Source of the DNA: Gaeumannomyces sp. JS-464
Taxonomy: Eukaryota; Ascomycota; Sordariomycetes; Magnaporthales; Magnaporthaceae
DNA length: 64,000 bases
NCBI GenBank assembly: GCA_002197995.1
Contig: NGZR01000002.1
Span: forward strand, 5,890,001-5,954,000
Direction: 5' to 3'
The notes beneath the pieces were generated by a model. It saw nothing but the letters and a program-made list of their open reading frames with translations, did no database searches and had not been told where the DNA came from. Both the position numbers and the translations under genes were made by a program. Positions 36,042 to 47,145 of the stretch are shown piece by piece (within the stretch, counting starts at the first letter, position 1; each line of letters opens with the position of its first letter).

Positions 36042-38405
36042 TCAGGCATGCTCCTCGTGCCAGGCCGCGAACCAGTCCAGCGATTCCGGATTTGCGACGC
36101 TTTGGCTAAGCTTGTGCCTAACATCGACGCCTGATATGATTTGTTTTACCGCGACCTCGATCCTAGCAAGGGGAGGAGACATTGTCAGCGAGGGGGGAGA
36201 AGAAAAAAAAAAAAAAAAGGGTCATTTAACCGGCAACAGGCCCGGAACAGTATCTCATCCTCTTGTGTGTGTGTGTGTGGCATCAGAGGTGAGGCCGGGG
36301 CGACAGGAAAACTCACTTTTTACCGTTGTTCGTCTTGGGGATCCCAGCTTTACACTCCTCTACAAATCCCGGGACGTGCCTGGGACTCAGCTCGTTGCGG
36401 ATCACACTGCGTATCTTGTTCGCGATCTGGTCGTCAAACACGCACCCCTGAACCATGGTGACGAAAAGGCAAACCATCTCGTCCGTGTCGCTGGGCCGGC
36501 GACGGCCGACGCAGAGAGCGTCCTCTACCTCGGCCGCGAAAAATTTGGCGAGGATGTTATATATCTCAGCCGACCCGAACCGGACCGGCCGGCTTGAGGA
36601 CGCCATCAGACCTTCCCAGCATCACGAGGCCGCCCGAGCCAACCATACGCACAAAGTCGCCGTGGTGCCAGATGGCGGGAGGACCGGGGAAGCGTGAAAA
36701 GTAGGCTTGATGATATTTGTTTTGGCCATCGGGTCCAAAGAAGGTTAGCGGCTGGCACGGGAAGGGCTTTGTGCAGACGAGGTCGCCAGGTTCGCCAGGG
36801 GCGACGGGGGTGGGCCGGTCCGACGGTGCGGCCGAGTCGACGACGCTGACGGCCATGCCCAAACCAGCGCACTGCACCTCGCCCGCCCGGACGGGGAGCA
36901 GGGAGCAAGGCGCGCCAAAGAGAGAGACGATGTCCGTGCCGCCAGTGATGGAGGCGAGGTGCACGCGGGACGGGAAGGCCTCGTAGACGAAGGCGAACGT
37001 CGAGGGGGGCAGCGGGGCCGCGGTCGAGTAGATGGCCTCAAGCGAGGAAAGGTCAAGCTCAGGATGTTGCACGGGGAGGACTCTGTTGGCCTCGAGCGTT
37101 GTTAGGTAGGCGGCAGAGGTGCCAAAGTGTGTGACCTTGAGTGACGATAGGAGCATGGGGAGAGACAGGTAGCCGTGGGGCTTGAATGGTGATCCCGTGT
37201 ACAAGACCACCGTGGCCCCCAGGGCGAGGGCTGAGATGCTCCAGTGCCACATCATCCAAGAGGTCGTCGCTGCGTCACGGCGCGAGAGTCAGTAGAATCA
37301 CCAGGACCGCCCCTCACCCGTGCATGGCAAGGCAGGGGGTTGCCGACCTAGCAAGAAAATATGAGAGTAGAGGGTTTCAGGGGGCCAGGTATCGCAGCCG
37401 CGCACTCACTGTAATAAAGGAGGCGTGATTTGGGACCCATGGAGCAATGCAAAAGGAGCTCCTTTTTGTGCTGGATGAGAGTGCCGAGCGCGGTATGAAC
37501 AATGGCCTTTGGCAAGCCTGTAGTGCCGCTGCTGTACAGGATGTAAAGCGGGTGGTCAGGGGCAAGCTGGCCGAAGCGTAGCTCGGAGTCCTGTGGAGCG
37601 GCGGCGAGGAAGGCGGCAAAACCGTCGGCGCGGACGCCCAGCGGGCGGAGCTCGGTTAGGGCCGGGTCAACGCCGGCAAGGCCCCCGGCAATAACGACGA
37701 CGAGAGACAGCCCGTGTTCGCGCAGGACGGTGGCGATCTCGAGAGTTTTAGGGGAGCTCTGCCAGGTCTTGCCATTATACATCATCGCATCGTCGGCAAA
37801 AAGGACTTTGGGCTTAACCTGGCGTAAGCGGTCGAGCACGGCACTCACGCCATTGTCAGGGCTAATGCTAGTCCACAGGGCGCCGATGGAAGCAGCGGCC
37901 AGCATGGCGACGAGGGCCTCAACATGGTTGGAGACGAAGCCGGCAACAACGTCGCCGCTAGCGAGGCCGGCGGCGCGGAGCGAGGCGGAGCAGCGTCGGA
38001 CCATGTCGCGCAGCTCGGCCCACGTGGTCTCCCTGCAGCCCGTTTCGGTAGCCGTCACGACGGCCGTGGCGGACACGGGGTCGAGCCCGGGGGCGTTGGG
38101 CGGGAAAAGCATGTTCTCGGCAAAGTTCAGCCGGGCGCCGGCAAAGAAGACGGGCCGCGGAACATGGGCGCGTCGTCTGGCAGCACGACGTCGTAACCCC
38201 TGGACGCCGTGATGCCCACATACTGCCAGACCGCGGCCCAAAACGCGGCCGGGCACTGGACGGACCATTCGTGTAGCTGGTTATAATCGGCCAGCGCGAG
38301 GGCATGTTGTGTGTTAACATGCTGGAGGAAGGCGAACATGCTGGTGGACTGGGGGTCCGCATGCCTCCAGAGATCGGCCCCGAGATGGCCAGAGCTAGCC
38401 GGCAT
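36042..38405 (-). CDS. Acetoacetyl-CoA synthetase (ANL superfamily)
   Basis: Activates acetoacetate with CoA and ATP in the cytosol, feeding sterol and fatty-acid synthesis or ketone use. Exons 37410-38405, 36317-37269 and 36042-36162, with introns of 140 and 154 nt. The N-terminus MPASSGHLGADLWRHADPQS is family-like. Other motifs: the ACAS-type RLNFAENMLFP, AMP-binding loop YSSGTTGLPKAIVH, core motif YYTTTSWMMWHW across the first junction, GDFVRMV, RFGSAEIYN, and the catalytic-lysine region NNGKKIEVAVKQ across the second junction. Two frame corrections are needed: one base lost near 38155-38156 and two lost near 36585-36586 (GG for GGGG). The phases then close exactly at 690 residues. It is divergent from LCB2 across 1.95 kb. 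Confidence 0.9.
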
Positions 38406-40356
38406 GACAGGCTGCAGGGCACGTTGTTTCTTTTCTGTTGTTTTATTGGCTTCTCTTTCCTCTCTTCTTCCTCTCCTATGTCACCCTTGGTATGGCTGTT
38501 GGCCGGCAGCCTGCGTGTTTCTTGATGGCGGGGGATGGGCACTCGGAGACGATGGGGGAGCCCGCTCAGAAGGGGCCCCAGTGCGCGCCCTCGCTGGTAT
38601 AAAAAGGAGTCTACGAGTCTTCTACGCTAGGTCCAAGCCACCTGGGCCTCTCTCTGCTACCAAGCAGTCACGCACGGCACAGACCCCCGCGGCCGGACCG
38701 AGCCCAGTCAGCCGAGGGCCACGTCCATTCCGCCCGTCGGCCTTGTCTGCTCGGGCTACTGCACGAGGCTTGCTGGCTACCACCGGCATTGCGAGCTTCT
38801 CAGGGCTGGCAGTATTTTCTTCGATGGAGCTGTGCAGAGCGAAGCGGGCATTCTGGGCTGTGGGGCACCTATAGCGGGCGAGGCTAATTTAGTCCCGCGA
38901 AAAAGAAAACAGAAAAAAAATAAAAATTCAAGGGAAAAATACAGCCAAATAGAACCAAGACGGCAATAGCAAAAACACGCAGCAGAAGCAAGGTCTACCT
39001 CGGCCACTTGCTCTGGTTTGGTGTTTTAGCGTTTTGGAGGCAATTCGGCTAAGAATACCAGAAGCAAAAATGTTCCGGCAGGTTGAAACGTGGAGAGTGA
39101 TGGTGTTTTTTTTTCTTCTTTTTTTTTTTTCCCCCTCTGCACCTTTTCCTCTGTATTCACAAAAGATCCGAATCCAGCAAATCGCGCCTCGCACCTTCCT
39201 CGAGCATCCACACCCTCCGAAGGAGCGTTGAGCAGGGGCGCCCCCCTGGTTGGATACCTCACAAATGACGGTACGCGGTAGGTTAATTTCCCACTTGCGG
39301 CCCAGAGTGTTGACCGCAGAGAGATTCTCACCCGTCAATCATCCTTCCCTATTTCCCCCCCTCTGGCTGTCTAGGTAGTTGCTTAGATTACATGTTTGGA
39401 GTCTCCAATTGACAATCTGACATAACATTCTGTATTTAATATATCAGGACCTTCTCCCCACCTCTTCTTTTCTTCCTCCTCTCCGTCAATCTCTATCTGG
39501 AACCTCTCGTCCGTGACTGCGACCAACTCCTCAGATTGGGACTGCCCTGCCTGTCTTCACCGTTTCCGGCTCCTCCGATTTGACACTTACATATATATGC
39601 AAGGTGCCTAGCCCACACTTGGTACCTGGACCCGCGCAGCCGAGTTGAGATCGACCGACAAAGTGGGGACTGGACCACGGCTGAAAAGGGGCTGGCAGGG
39701 GACGGTCAGCACAGGACAGGCGGAGGAGAGAAAGAGGGGACGGAAAGGAAAAAAAAACGCAGGCGAGAAGAGAAGGAAAGCGTGGGAAGGAAGCTGTCCG
39801 GTTCCCGTGCACGCCAACAGCGTAGCACTGCACCTCCAGCACTTCCAGCACCGCCCAGGGATAAGGCCCCAACCAGGGGAAGCGACTCCCTCAAGTGGAC
39901 TTCGCCTCCCGCCGCCGTCAGCCAATTTGATCCCTTCGGGTCCGGTCGCAGCTCCAACTCCCAGCTGCCGCAGCTTCATCCACCTCGCATTGGCCTCCCG
40001 ACCAAAATCTGTCGGATCGCACACTCGAGAGGTCCCTCGGCGGTCGCAGCATACAGCTTGCTCTGGACATCACAGTATCTGCTTCCGAGAAATCATTTCT
40101 AATGTCCTGTTTCGGTGAGTCCCCAAGGCCGCCCTGACCGCGCCCGTCACCGCCCCGACTTGTCCCTCTCTGCGCGCTCGCGATAATTGACGCTGACTGG
40201 TGCCATGGCAGCATAAACTCCCGTCCTCGTCTTTGCGTCAACTGGCACGACCCACCCCTGGATCCTCACGGGCGCCGCCTGTCGACCCCCGCGCCGCTGG
40301 TTCTTGCTGCCCCCGCTCCTCGACTCCTTGTTTCCGCTCGCTTCTTCCCTGGAGCG
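38406..40356. other. Divergent intergenic region between acetoacetyl-CoA synthetase and LCB2
   Basis: Two promoters back to back. T- and CT-rich stretches (about 39100-39140, 39340-39490) and the LCB2 leader at the right. No family recognised in open frames of either strand. Confidence 0.55.
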
Positions 40357-42370
40357 ATGCCCCGAAAGCTACTCGCGAATCCCTTTTCGACCACCGCCAG
40401 CATGCCACAGGACAGAAAGTCCTCACAGCCCAAAGGCAATCGCTTCACCCAGCTCTTCGCCGCCAGGGCCAAGGAGCCGTCATCCGCCCAGCAGGCCCTC
40501 ACTCTGGCCATGCAAAACCAGCAGCAGCAGCAGCAGGCGAACAGCCCTTCGTCCCAGCTCAACGGCGCTCCGTATTCTATTCCCACCATCTCGCTGTCGA
40601 GCGTGGCTAGTCCCGGAGATCCCGGCTCCGACGTGTCGTCCACGACCCTGTTCCAACCCGCCCATGGGACCGAGCCTCGTCGCCAGCAGCGGGCCGATGC
40701 CGAGTTCGGGCCCCTGATCTCGCCCACCCACCTCTACGTCAGCAAGCACCAGGGCGAGCCGCTCGAGACCCCGTCCTCGATGAGCCGCCCTACTACTACG
40801 TCCTCACCACCTACATCAGCTACCTTATCCTCATCCTTGTCGGTCACATCCGCGACTTCTTTGGCAAGCGGCTCGGCAACCAGAAGCACTACGCCTCCCT
40901 CAAGGCCGCCAACGGCTACGCTCCGCTGAACGACGACTTCGATAACTTCTACGTCCGGCGCCTCAAGATGCGTCTGGACGACTGCTTCGCCCGCCCCACC
41001 ACGGGAGTTCCTGGCCGCTTCATCACCCTCATGGACCGCAAGTCGGACGACTTCAACCGCACCTACAGGCTCAGCGGTACTCACACCGAAACCCTCAACA
41101 TGAGCTCCTACAACTACCTGGGCTTCGCACAGTCCGAGGGCCCCTGTGCCGACGCGGTCGAGGAATGCGTCAAGCGCTATGGTCTCAGCTTTTGCAGCCC
41201 CCGGGTCGACGCCGGCACCTCTGACCTTGTGCTCGAGGTCGAGCGCGAGGTGGCCCAATTCGTGGGCAAGCCCGCCGCTATGGTCTTCTCCATGGGTTTC
41301 GTCACCAACGCCAGCTCTTTCCCAGCTCTCGTCTCCAAGGCTGCCTGATCCTGTCGGACGAGTTGAACCACGCCTCCATCCGCATTGGTGCCCGCGTCTC
41401 GGGCGCCGTGATCCAGTCCTTTAAGCACAATGACATGGACGACCTGGAGAAGAAGCTGCGGGACGCAATCTCCCAGGGACAGCCCCGCACCCATCGCCCG
41501 TGGAAGAAGATTCTCGTCGCCATCGAGGGTCTGTACTCGATGGAGGGCACCATGTGCGACCTGCCGGGCATCATCGAGCTTAAGAAAAAGTACAAGTTCT
41601 TCCTCTTTGTTGACGAGGCGCACAGCATTGGAGCCTTGGGCCCCCGTGGCCGCGGCGTGTGCGACTATTTTGGCATTGACCCGGCAGAGGTGGACATCCT
41701 GATGGGCACTCTTACAAAGTCGTTTGGCGCCAACGGCGGCTACGTCGCGGCCGAGAGGCGCATCATCGACAAGCTCAGGTTCTCCAACAACGCCACCCTT
41801 CTCGGCGAGTCGCCCACGCCCTGTGTGCTGATGCAGATCCTAGCGTCTCTCAAACTGATCACGGGCGAGCTGGCGCCCGGTCAGGGCGAGGAGAGACTAC
41901 AGCGCATCGCCTTCAACTCACGCTATCTCCGCCTGGGACTCAAGCGCCTTGGATTTATTGTCTATGGCCACGACGACTCACCCATTATCCCCCTCATGCT
42001 GTACCACCCCGGCAAGATGCCAGCCTTCAGCCACGAGATGCTCAAAAGGAAGATCTCTGTCGTCATCGTCGGCTATCCCGCCACCCCCTTGATCAGCTCG
42101 CGCGCGCGCTTCTGTGTCTCGGCGGCTCACAACAAGGATGACCTGGACCGTCTCCTTGCTGCATGTGATGAGGTCGGCGACATTCTGCAGCTCAAGTTCT
42201 CAACAGGCATCGCCGGAGGGCTCGACCCTCTGCCGGAAGGTGTAACACCCGAGACCGAAAGCCAGTGGCGGAAAGCGAACGGCCTCGAGGGTGTCATCAA
42301 CCCGCCACGATGGAAACTTGAGGATGTCATCGCCCGCGGTGTGGGCGATGCTCAGGAGCGGCTGCGCTAA
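40357..42370 (+). CDS. lcb2: Serine palmitoyltransferase subunit LCB2
   Basis: Catalytic PLP subunit of the ER complex that condenses serine with palmitoyl-CoA, the first step of sphingolipid synthesis. No introns were needed. ATG 40357 begins MPRKLLANPFSTTASMPQDR; a second ATG at 40402 is possible. A low-complexity N-terminus with a Q6 run precedes a membrane helix (YYYVLTTYISYLILILVGHI). Then come NMSSYNYLGFAQSEG, FSMGFVTNASSFPALVSKG, VDEAHSIGALGPRGRG and the PLP-lysine motif GTLTKSFGANGGY. The frame breaks twice, each by one missing base: C4 at 40769-40772 should be C5, and GG at 41339-41340 should be GGG. With both corrected, 671 residues, normal for fungal LCB2. All catalytic motifs lie in clean frame. 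Confidence 0.94.
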
Positions 42371-44743
42371 CGGCTGGCCATGCGTCGAGCCCTGCATCGT
42401 GCCTCCGAGACATAGTGATGGCTTGAACAGCCAGCTTTTGCAACGGCCGTATTTACTTGTTCTGCCCTTGCGCACATGCTGGTTTGCTAGCCCACTCTGA
42501 AGGCTCGGCCAACCCCCAACTATGGAGACAAATCTACAGTACTGTCTATGACCGTTTTTGGGACTCTGATATTATCACTTCCGTCGGTGTGGTTTTTCTT
42601 TGTATTCCATCGCCCTCCTTGTTTCAAGCCCCACGGTGGCTTCGTTTTCGGATGGGCAGGCGAACCGGTATAAAGGAACAACCATGTGGCTTATAAAAGG
42701 AAGTTCTACGGATCGCACTTATTAATAGCCAGATCCAAGAGTTTTCAAACAATATATCTTAATTCCACAGTTCATACAAGTGATCCATGCGGATAAAATC
42801 GCCATGACACCAGCTGCTCTCCTCTAACATCTACACATCCATCAACATAGGCCTTGGCCACCATATATGCTCGTGAAAGTTTCAACAGTTGCAGCGGCAC
42901 CTCCACGGCCTCTCATCCCATTTTTCAGGCCATTGCGGCATTGCCATGGAAACCTTGCATGCACCAAGGTATTCATCAGTCACACTATGCGCAACATGAT
43001 AAGGCTACCTCCCATCTCAGTGCCGCCCTCAGATCCATCCTTCCTCATATTAACCTTAGTGCCGCAGTGTCAGGCCCCAACTAGCGCCCCAATGTCAAGG
43101 TCAGAGATAATCAGAGGTCTCGGCGAGGTAAAACCCGCCCTCGAAAATATTGGGCCCTCAAGACCAGAGCAAATACGGGGGATCCATTGATGCGAGGGAC
43201 TGAAAAGGCCAAAGAAAAGTGTCTGTTGATATCCGGCACATTTGCATTGATCACCTTCAATATACTATGTATAGTAACCCTTCCATATAGCCTACCCAAC
43301 CATCTGTGGACATGGCGAGCGGCACTATTGCTGTGTCTATCATGATATCTAAATATTTCGGCATCATTCTTTGCACCTAGGGACGACTCTCTGATGCCGT
43401 GGGAGAGCAGGTGACCAGTATATTCTTAAGAGCCTTCATCGGGCCCAGCCTCTTAAGGGCACGCTTCGTCTAGTAGGTAGGTAGTCTCAGGCCTAGCCCG
43501 AAGCAGCCGATAGTGGGCACCGGGAAGCTCGGGATAATCGAAGCATAGGAGACCGCCGGACCGGCTTTGGGGCTTTCGCTCTTCCGGGGAATATCACAGT
43601 CCCAGCTCGCAGTACCAGGCCAACGCACCTGAGTAAAATTGCTCCAGAGAAGGCTGGCGAAGAGCCAAAGGACCAGCTCCAAGCCAGGAAGAGATTGATA
43701 AAAGCTGAACGGTAGGGTAAGATGAAAATAGGCGGCCTGAAGGGCCAGTCAGGTCTGCGCTGGGCTGAAAGGACGCATTCAGGGAAGAGGCCACAATACC
43801 ATACTGCTAGGTGGGCTGTTGGCGTCCTAGCTAGCGTTCGCAATCCCACCGTACAACTTCTAACAGCCAGAGTCGGTCAGAATGCTCCGTTTGGGCTTGT
43901 GTATAGATGCCTATGCCCGTTTTACTGGAGCGGCCTAAGATACAAGGATGCCTGGAGACGACATGGAACTGGCGGGCATTGTGGGCGAAGCTTCTTTGTT
44001 ATCTTATGGATAGGTAGCGTCCGACATGTTGACTCGATGGATTTGTTTCTGGCCGAGAAGGTGACATTGTAAGGCTTCGATAGTCCAACTTGGAAAATTG
44101 GCCATTTTAAACGAGCCTGCTAGTTGGAATATATATGCCTTTCACATGGTCGTTCCGTCGATACTGATGAGGTCTGACTAAAATTCCCGAACGGTGTTGT
44201 ACGTATTTGGGCCATCTGGAGCATATGGAAGGTACCTAGGTACCTACCTATGTACCAGGTACCTGCCCAGGTAGACGCCCAGGCAGTAGGATCAATTCTT
44301 TTGGAATAGGCAAGCGGTACCGGGCTTGGGTTGCCCTTCTTCCAAGTTACCTGAAGGTACCGGGCTTCCCATAACGTCCTACGATTGGTTGAGCTCTCTG
44401 TCACCGCCCTATCGCCGTGGCTTTTCTTCACTCTGTTCTTTCTCAATCGTGCGTTTATTTTCTAGAACAGGAGGAAGAGGCATACACCACAAAGCAAGGA
44501 TTCAACCTCACACATACCTAGGCAATATCGCCACCCCTGTTCGCCTCAAACCTCACCAGGTGACGATTCCGCCAAGTCAACCTGGGCAAGAAAAGAAGCA
44601 GCAACCGCGTGCGGATGTGTTCGGTAAGTACCACCCAAATACCGTCTGTGCCCCAAATCTCAGCTCGCCAAAGGATTTATCCAGTGCCACCCTAGGCTCT
44701 GACTGATGTGTTTTTCAATTTGCCAGTGACTCGCCAAGTCATC
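42371..44743. other. 2.4-kb gene-free, AT-richer region
   Basis: No recognisable gene on either strand. Lower GC than its flanks between about 42700 and 44200, which could reflect an old mutated repeat, but no element ends or coding remnants were recognised. Contains a GTAGGTAGGTAG stretch near 43474 and a dense TACC/GGTA palindrome group at 44231-44275. Candidate splice signals just upstream of the next gene (GTAAGT at about 44624, TTGCCAG at about 44726) suggest a 5' UTR or short first exon there. Confidence 0.5.
44231..44244. repeat. Perfect palindrome GGTACCTAGGTACC
   Basis: A 14-nt perfect palindrome followed directly by further TACCTACC and GGTACCTG units up to about 44275; member of the dispersed TACC/GGTA family. 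Confidence 0.85.
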
Positions 44744-46180
44744 ATGAATGATAACTCGAGGACATCCGCAGGTCATGGCGCTTCACACAACGCTGCACCT
44801 CAAGTCGACAAGGATCGAAAGCAGCCTAGCAACCCATCGCACTTCTCGTGCCGGGACGAGGGAAGCGACGACTCGGAGGAAGACGTGGCTCCGGTCAAGC
44901 GAACACCAAGGCTCCGCAACCGTCATCGCCGCAAGCGTGTCGCCTCGAGCGAGGACGATAGTGATTACGGCGATGTCTCTTTATCGAACGCTAAACGGCG
45001 ACGGCTTGTCCATAAGGGCGTTCTCGGGACCGAGGAAGATCACCAGCGCGGAGCTGAGGGGACGCCGGGCTCAAATGGCGGGGTTCGTGGCTCCCACGCG
45101 GGACGCCGATCACGGCGGAACAAGCACCTGGAGCTGCTCCGACGCCGTAGACAACGTGAGGGGGTTAGCAAGGCCGATGAGCCGTCCTCCTCGTCTGAGG
45201 AAGATCGCGCGGCTATGTACGATACCGATCCCGAGAACCCAGCTCTGGATCAGTTCGAAGACGAGGAAAGTGACGACCACCTTGACGCTGGGGAGAAAGA
45301 GGAGGATGGGGTCGGCGAATCCGGCATCGGCCAAGCCACAAGTACGAATACGGACGACTTCATCGACGACTTCATCGACGACAGTATGGACATGATCGGC
45401 GCCCCGGCTTCGCTGGAGGGCGCGGACTTGGGAATACCTTTGGAATTTACAGCCCAGGCTCGCAAGCCAATGGAGGCTTATTTCCTGGACGCAGTCGAAT
45501 GGCTCGTCCAATGCCACATGAACCCTTCTTTCGAGAAGAGCAGTCCGACCTACCGCATGGCTTGGCGCAAGCTCGGCGATGAAGTTTTGGGTCTTGCGGT
45601 GTCTAGGTTCTCGTCGTCGGCCTGGACCGCTGAATTCCACAGAACCCTCCGCGCACGCCCCTATATTGACGATCTCCCCCTTGCGAGCTCGCCCGCTAGC
45701 GCGGTGGACTTGGACAAGTGTCAGGCATGTAACCGTACAAATCACCCAGCCACCCGCTCTATCCGGTTCACGGGGGTTCCCTACCATCCGGATTCCCTGG
45801 AAGATCTCTCGAGCGGCTCCTCGAGCGAGGACGATGGCGACAGGGACGAGGATGGCCATGTCATCGCGGCGGAAGACCAGGAGTGGATGACTGGTGCGGT
45901 TTGTGCAAGCAATGCGCAGACGGCCCACGATCTCTACCACTGGAAGCACTCTCTGAAGGACTGTGTTGGGGAGATGCTCTCTGATGGGGGATTTCTCAGC
46001 GAGGAGAAGCTGGCGGAGAGGGAGCACCTCTCAGTCAATCAACGCAGGGAGCTTTGCGTGGCAATTATAGAGGAGTGGGTCGGCTCTGGTGTTGTGAAGA
46101 CGCTATATGAGGAATTCACAGATATCCTGGAGGATGCTCGGACCAAGCCCACAACAATACCAAGGAGGGCCGCCAGATGA
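44744..46180 (+). CDS. DUF4211-type nuclear-looking protein
   Basis: 478 residues from ATG 44744, uninterrupted. The first half is basic and acidic low complexity with many KR clusters (RNRHRRKRV, KRRRL, RRSRRNKH) that look like nuclear localisation signals. From about residue 230 a folded domain begins (AYFLDAVEWLVQCHMNPSFE, YRMAWRKLGDEVLGLAVSRF), with a Cys pair in CQACNRTNHPAT and a later DLYHWKHSLKDCV segment. This arrangement matches my memory of the DUF4211 domain of fungal proteins; the molecular role is not known to me. An upstream 5' exon is possible because a consensus acceptor sits just before the ATG. Confidence 0.78.
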   Translation: MNDNSRTSAGHGASHNAAPQVDKDRKQPSNPSHFSCRDEGSDDSEEDVAPVKRTPRLRNRHRRKRVASSEDDSDYGDVSLSNAKRRRLVHKGVLGTEEDHQRGAEGTPGSNGGVRGSHAGRRSRRNKHLELLRRRRQREGVSKADEPSSSSEEDRAAMYDTDPENPALDQFEDEESDDHLDAGEKEEDGVGESGIGQATSTNTDDFIDDFIDDSMDMIGAPASLEGADLGIPLEFTAQARKPMEAYFLDAVEWLVQCHMNPSFEKSSPTYRMAWRKLGDEVLGLAVSRFSSSAWTAEFHRTLRARPYIDDLPLASSPASAVDLDKCQACNRTNHPATRSIRFTGVPYHPDSLEDLSSGSSSEDDGDRDEDGHVIAAEDQEWMTGAVCASNAQTAHDLYHWKHSLKDCVGEMLSDGGFLSEEKLAEREHLSVNQRRELCVAIIEEWVGSGVVKTLYEEFTDILEDARTKPTTIPRRAAR

Positions 46181-47145
46181 AGAGAGCGAGAGGTGCATAG
46201 GTACACGGTCAAAAACAAGCCATAATCAAGGTGGCAGCCAGCAGTGTTACATACCTCTACCAAAAATAAGTCTAAACTTCTAATACGGACACCTAGAGCG
46301 ATGGTTATCTGAGATGGCGGAAGCGGCTCGGGGAGCATTGGAAGCCTTACACTCCAGGTACCTGATGATGGCACGGTGGTGTCTGGTTGAGTGGGACCAT
46401 GGGGCCACCCCGATGTGGTTGGCTAGTGGGGTTGCGGGCCTCAAACAGGTAGGCGGTTACAGCGAAGTTCCGCCAAAAAGGGAGGTATCTTCGACCTGGG
46501 CGTCAAAGCGGTCACTGGGGCCAGCTGGGTACCTGGTACCACGCGCGGAAACTGGCGCTGGCAGTAGGCGTCACAGCGCCATTGGCCGTCGCCCCCCAAT
46601 CGCCCCGGCTGCAATGGAGGAGGAACGACAAAGCTCGTCTGGGACACCACCTTCACCAAACCTCCCAAAAACAAAAACCACCACTGGCTAACCTTGGCGA
46701 CCTCTCTAGCCGCCCGCCTATGGCACCATCCCTCTGCCTCTGCAACCTCGCCCGAGCGACTCCAAGTCGGTCATCCAGCAGTGTTGAAGCAACACACGAA
46801 CTCCCCAGGAAACTGCGAGCAGAGTCGTGCGTCGACCGGCTCCTGCGCTCGTCAAACGAGGACAGCCAGTCCTCGGGCTAGTCTCTCCGCAAGGTCAAGC
46901 ACGCCAGGCGACCGATCCGCCTCAAACGCGGCACACAACGGCCAGGCTGGCCTCGGCCCAAACCCAAGCCGAACCCGCACTCGCGGCCGCTGCGGTCCTG
47001 ACCCGACCTGACAGGGCGTGGTGAGCCAGGACCGGCAGGGCTCCAGCTCGGTGGTGGCAGTCGGGGTTCAATAACAGGCACTGGCTGCCGCCGCTGCCCT
47101 TGTGTCCCATCGCCGTCGGCCCCCCGCGCGGGCCAGGAGCCGGCC
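46181..47145. other. Intergenic region upstream of STE50
   Basis: 3' flank of the DUF4211 gene, then a GC-rich STE50 promoter/leader. No supported gene. Confidence 0.6.

Noticed and set aside
17672..42370. Sphingolipid or secondary-metabolite gene cluster
   Set aside because: LCB2 and ceramide synthase are 21 kb apart with unrelated genes between; no synthase, P450 or regulator typical of a metabolite cluster.
42371..44743. Degenerate transposon or repeat-mutated relic
   Set aside because: AT-richer, but no terminal repeats, no transposase or reverse-transcriptase remnants and no clear mutation signature could be read by eye.
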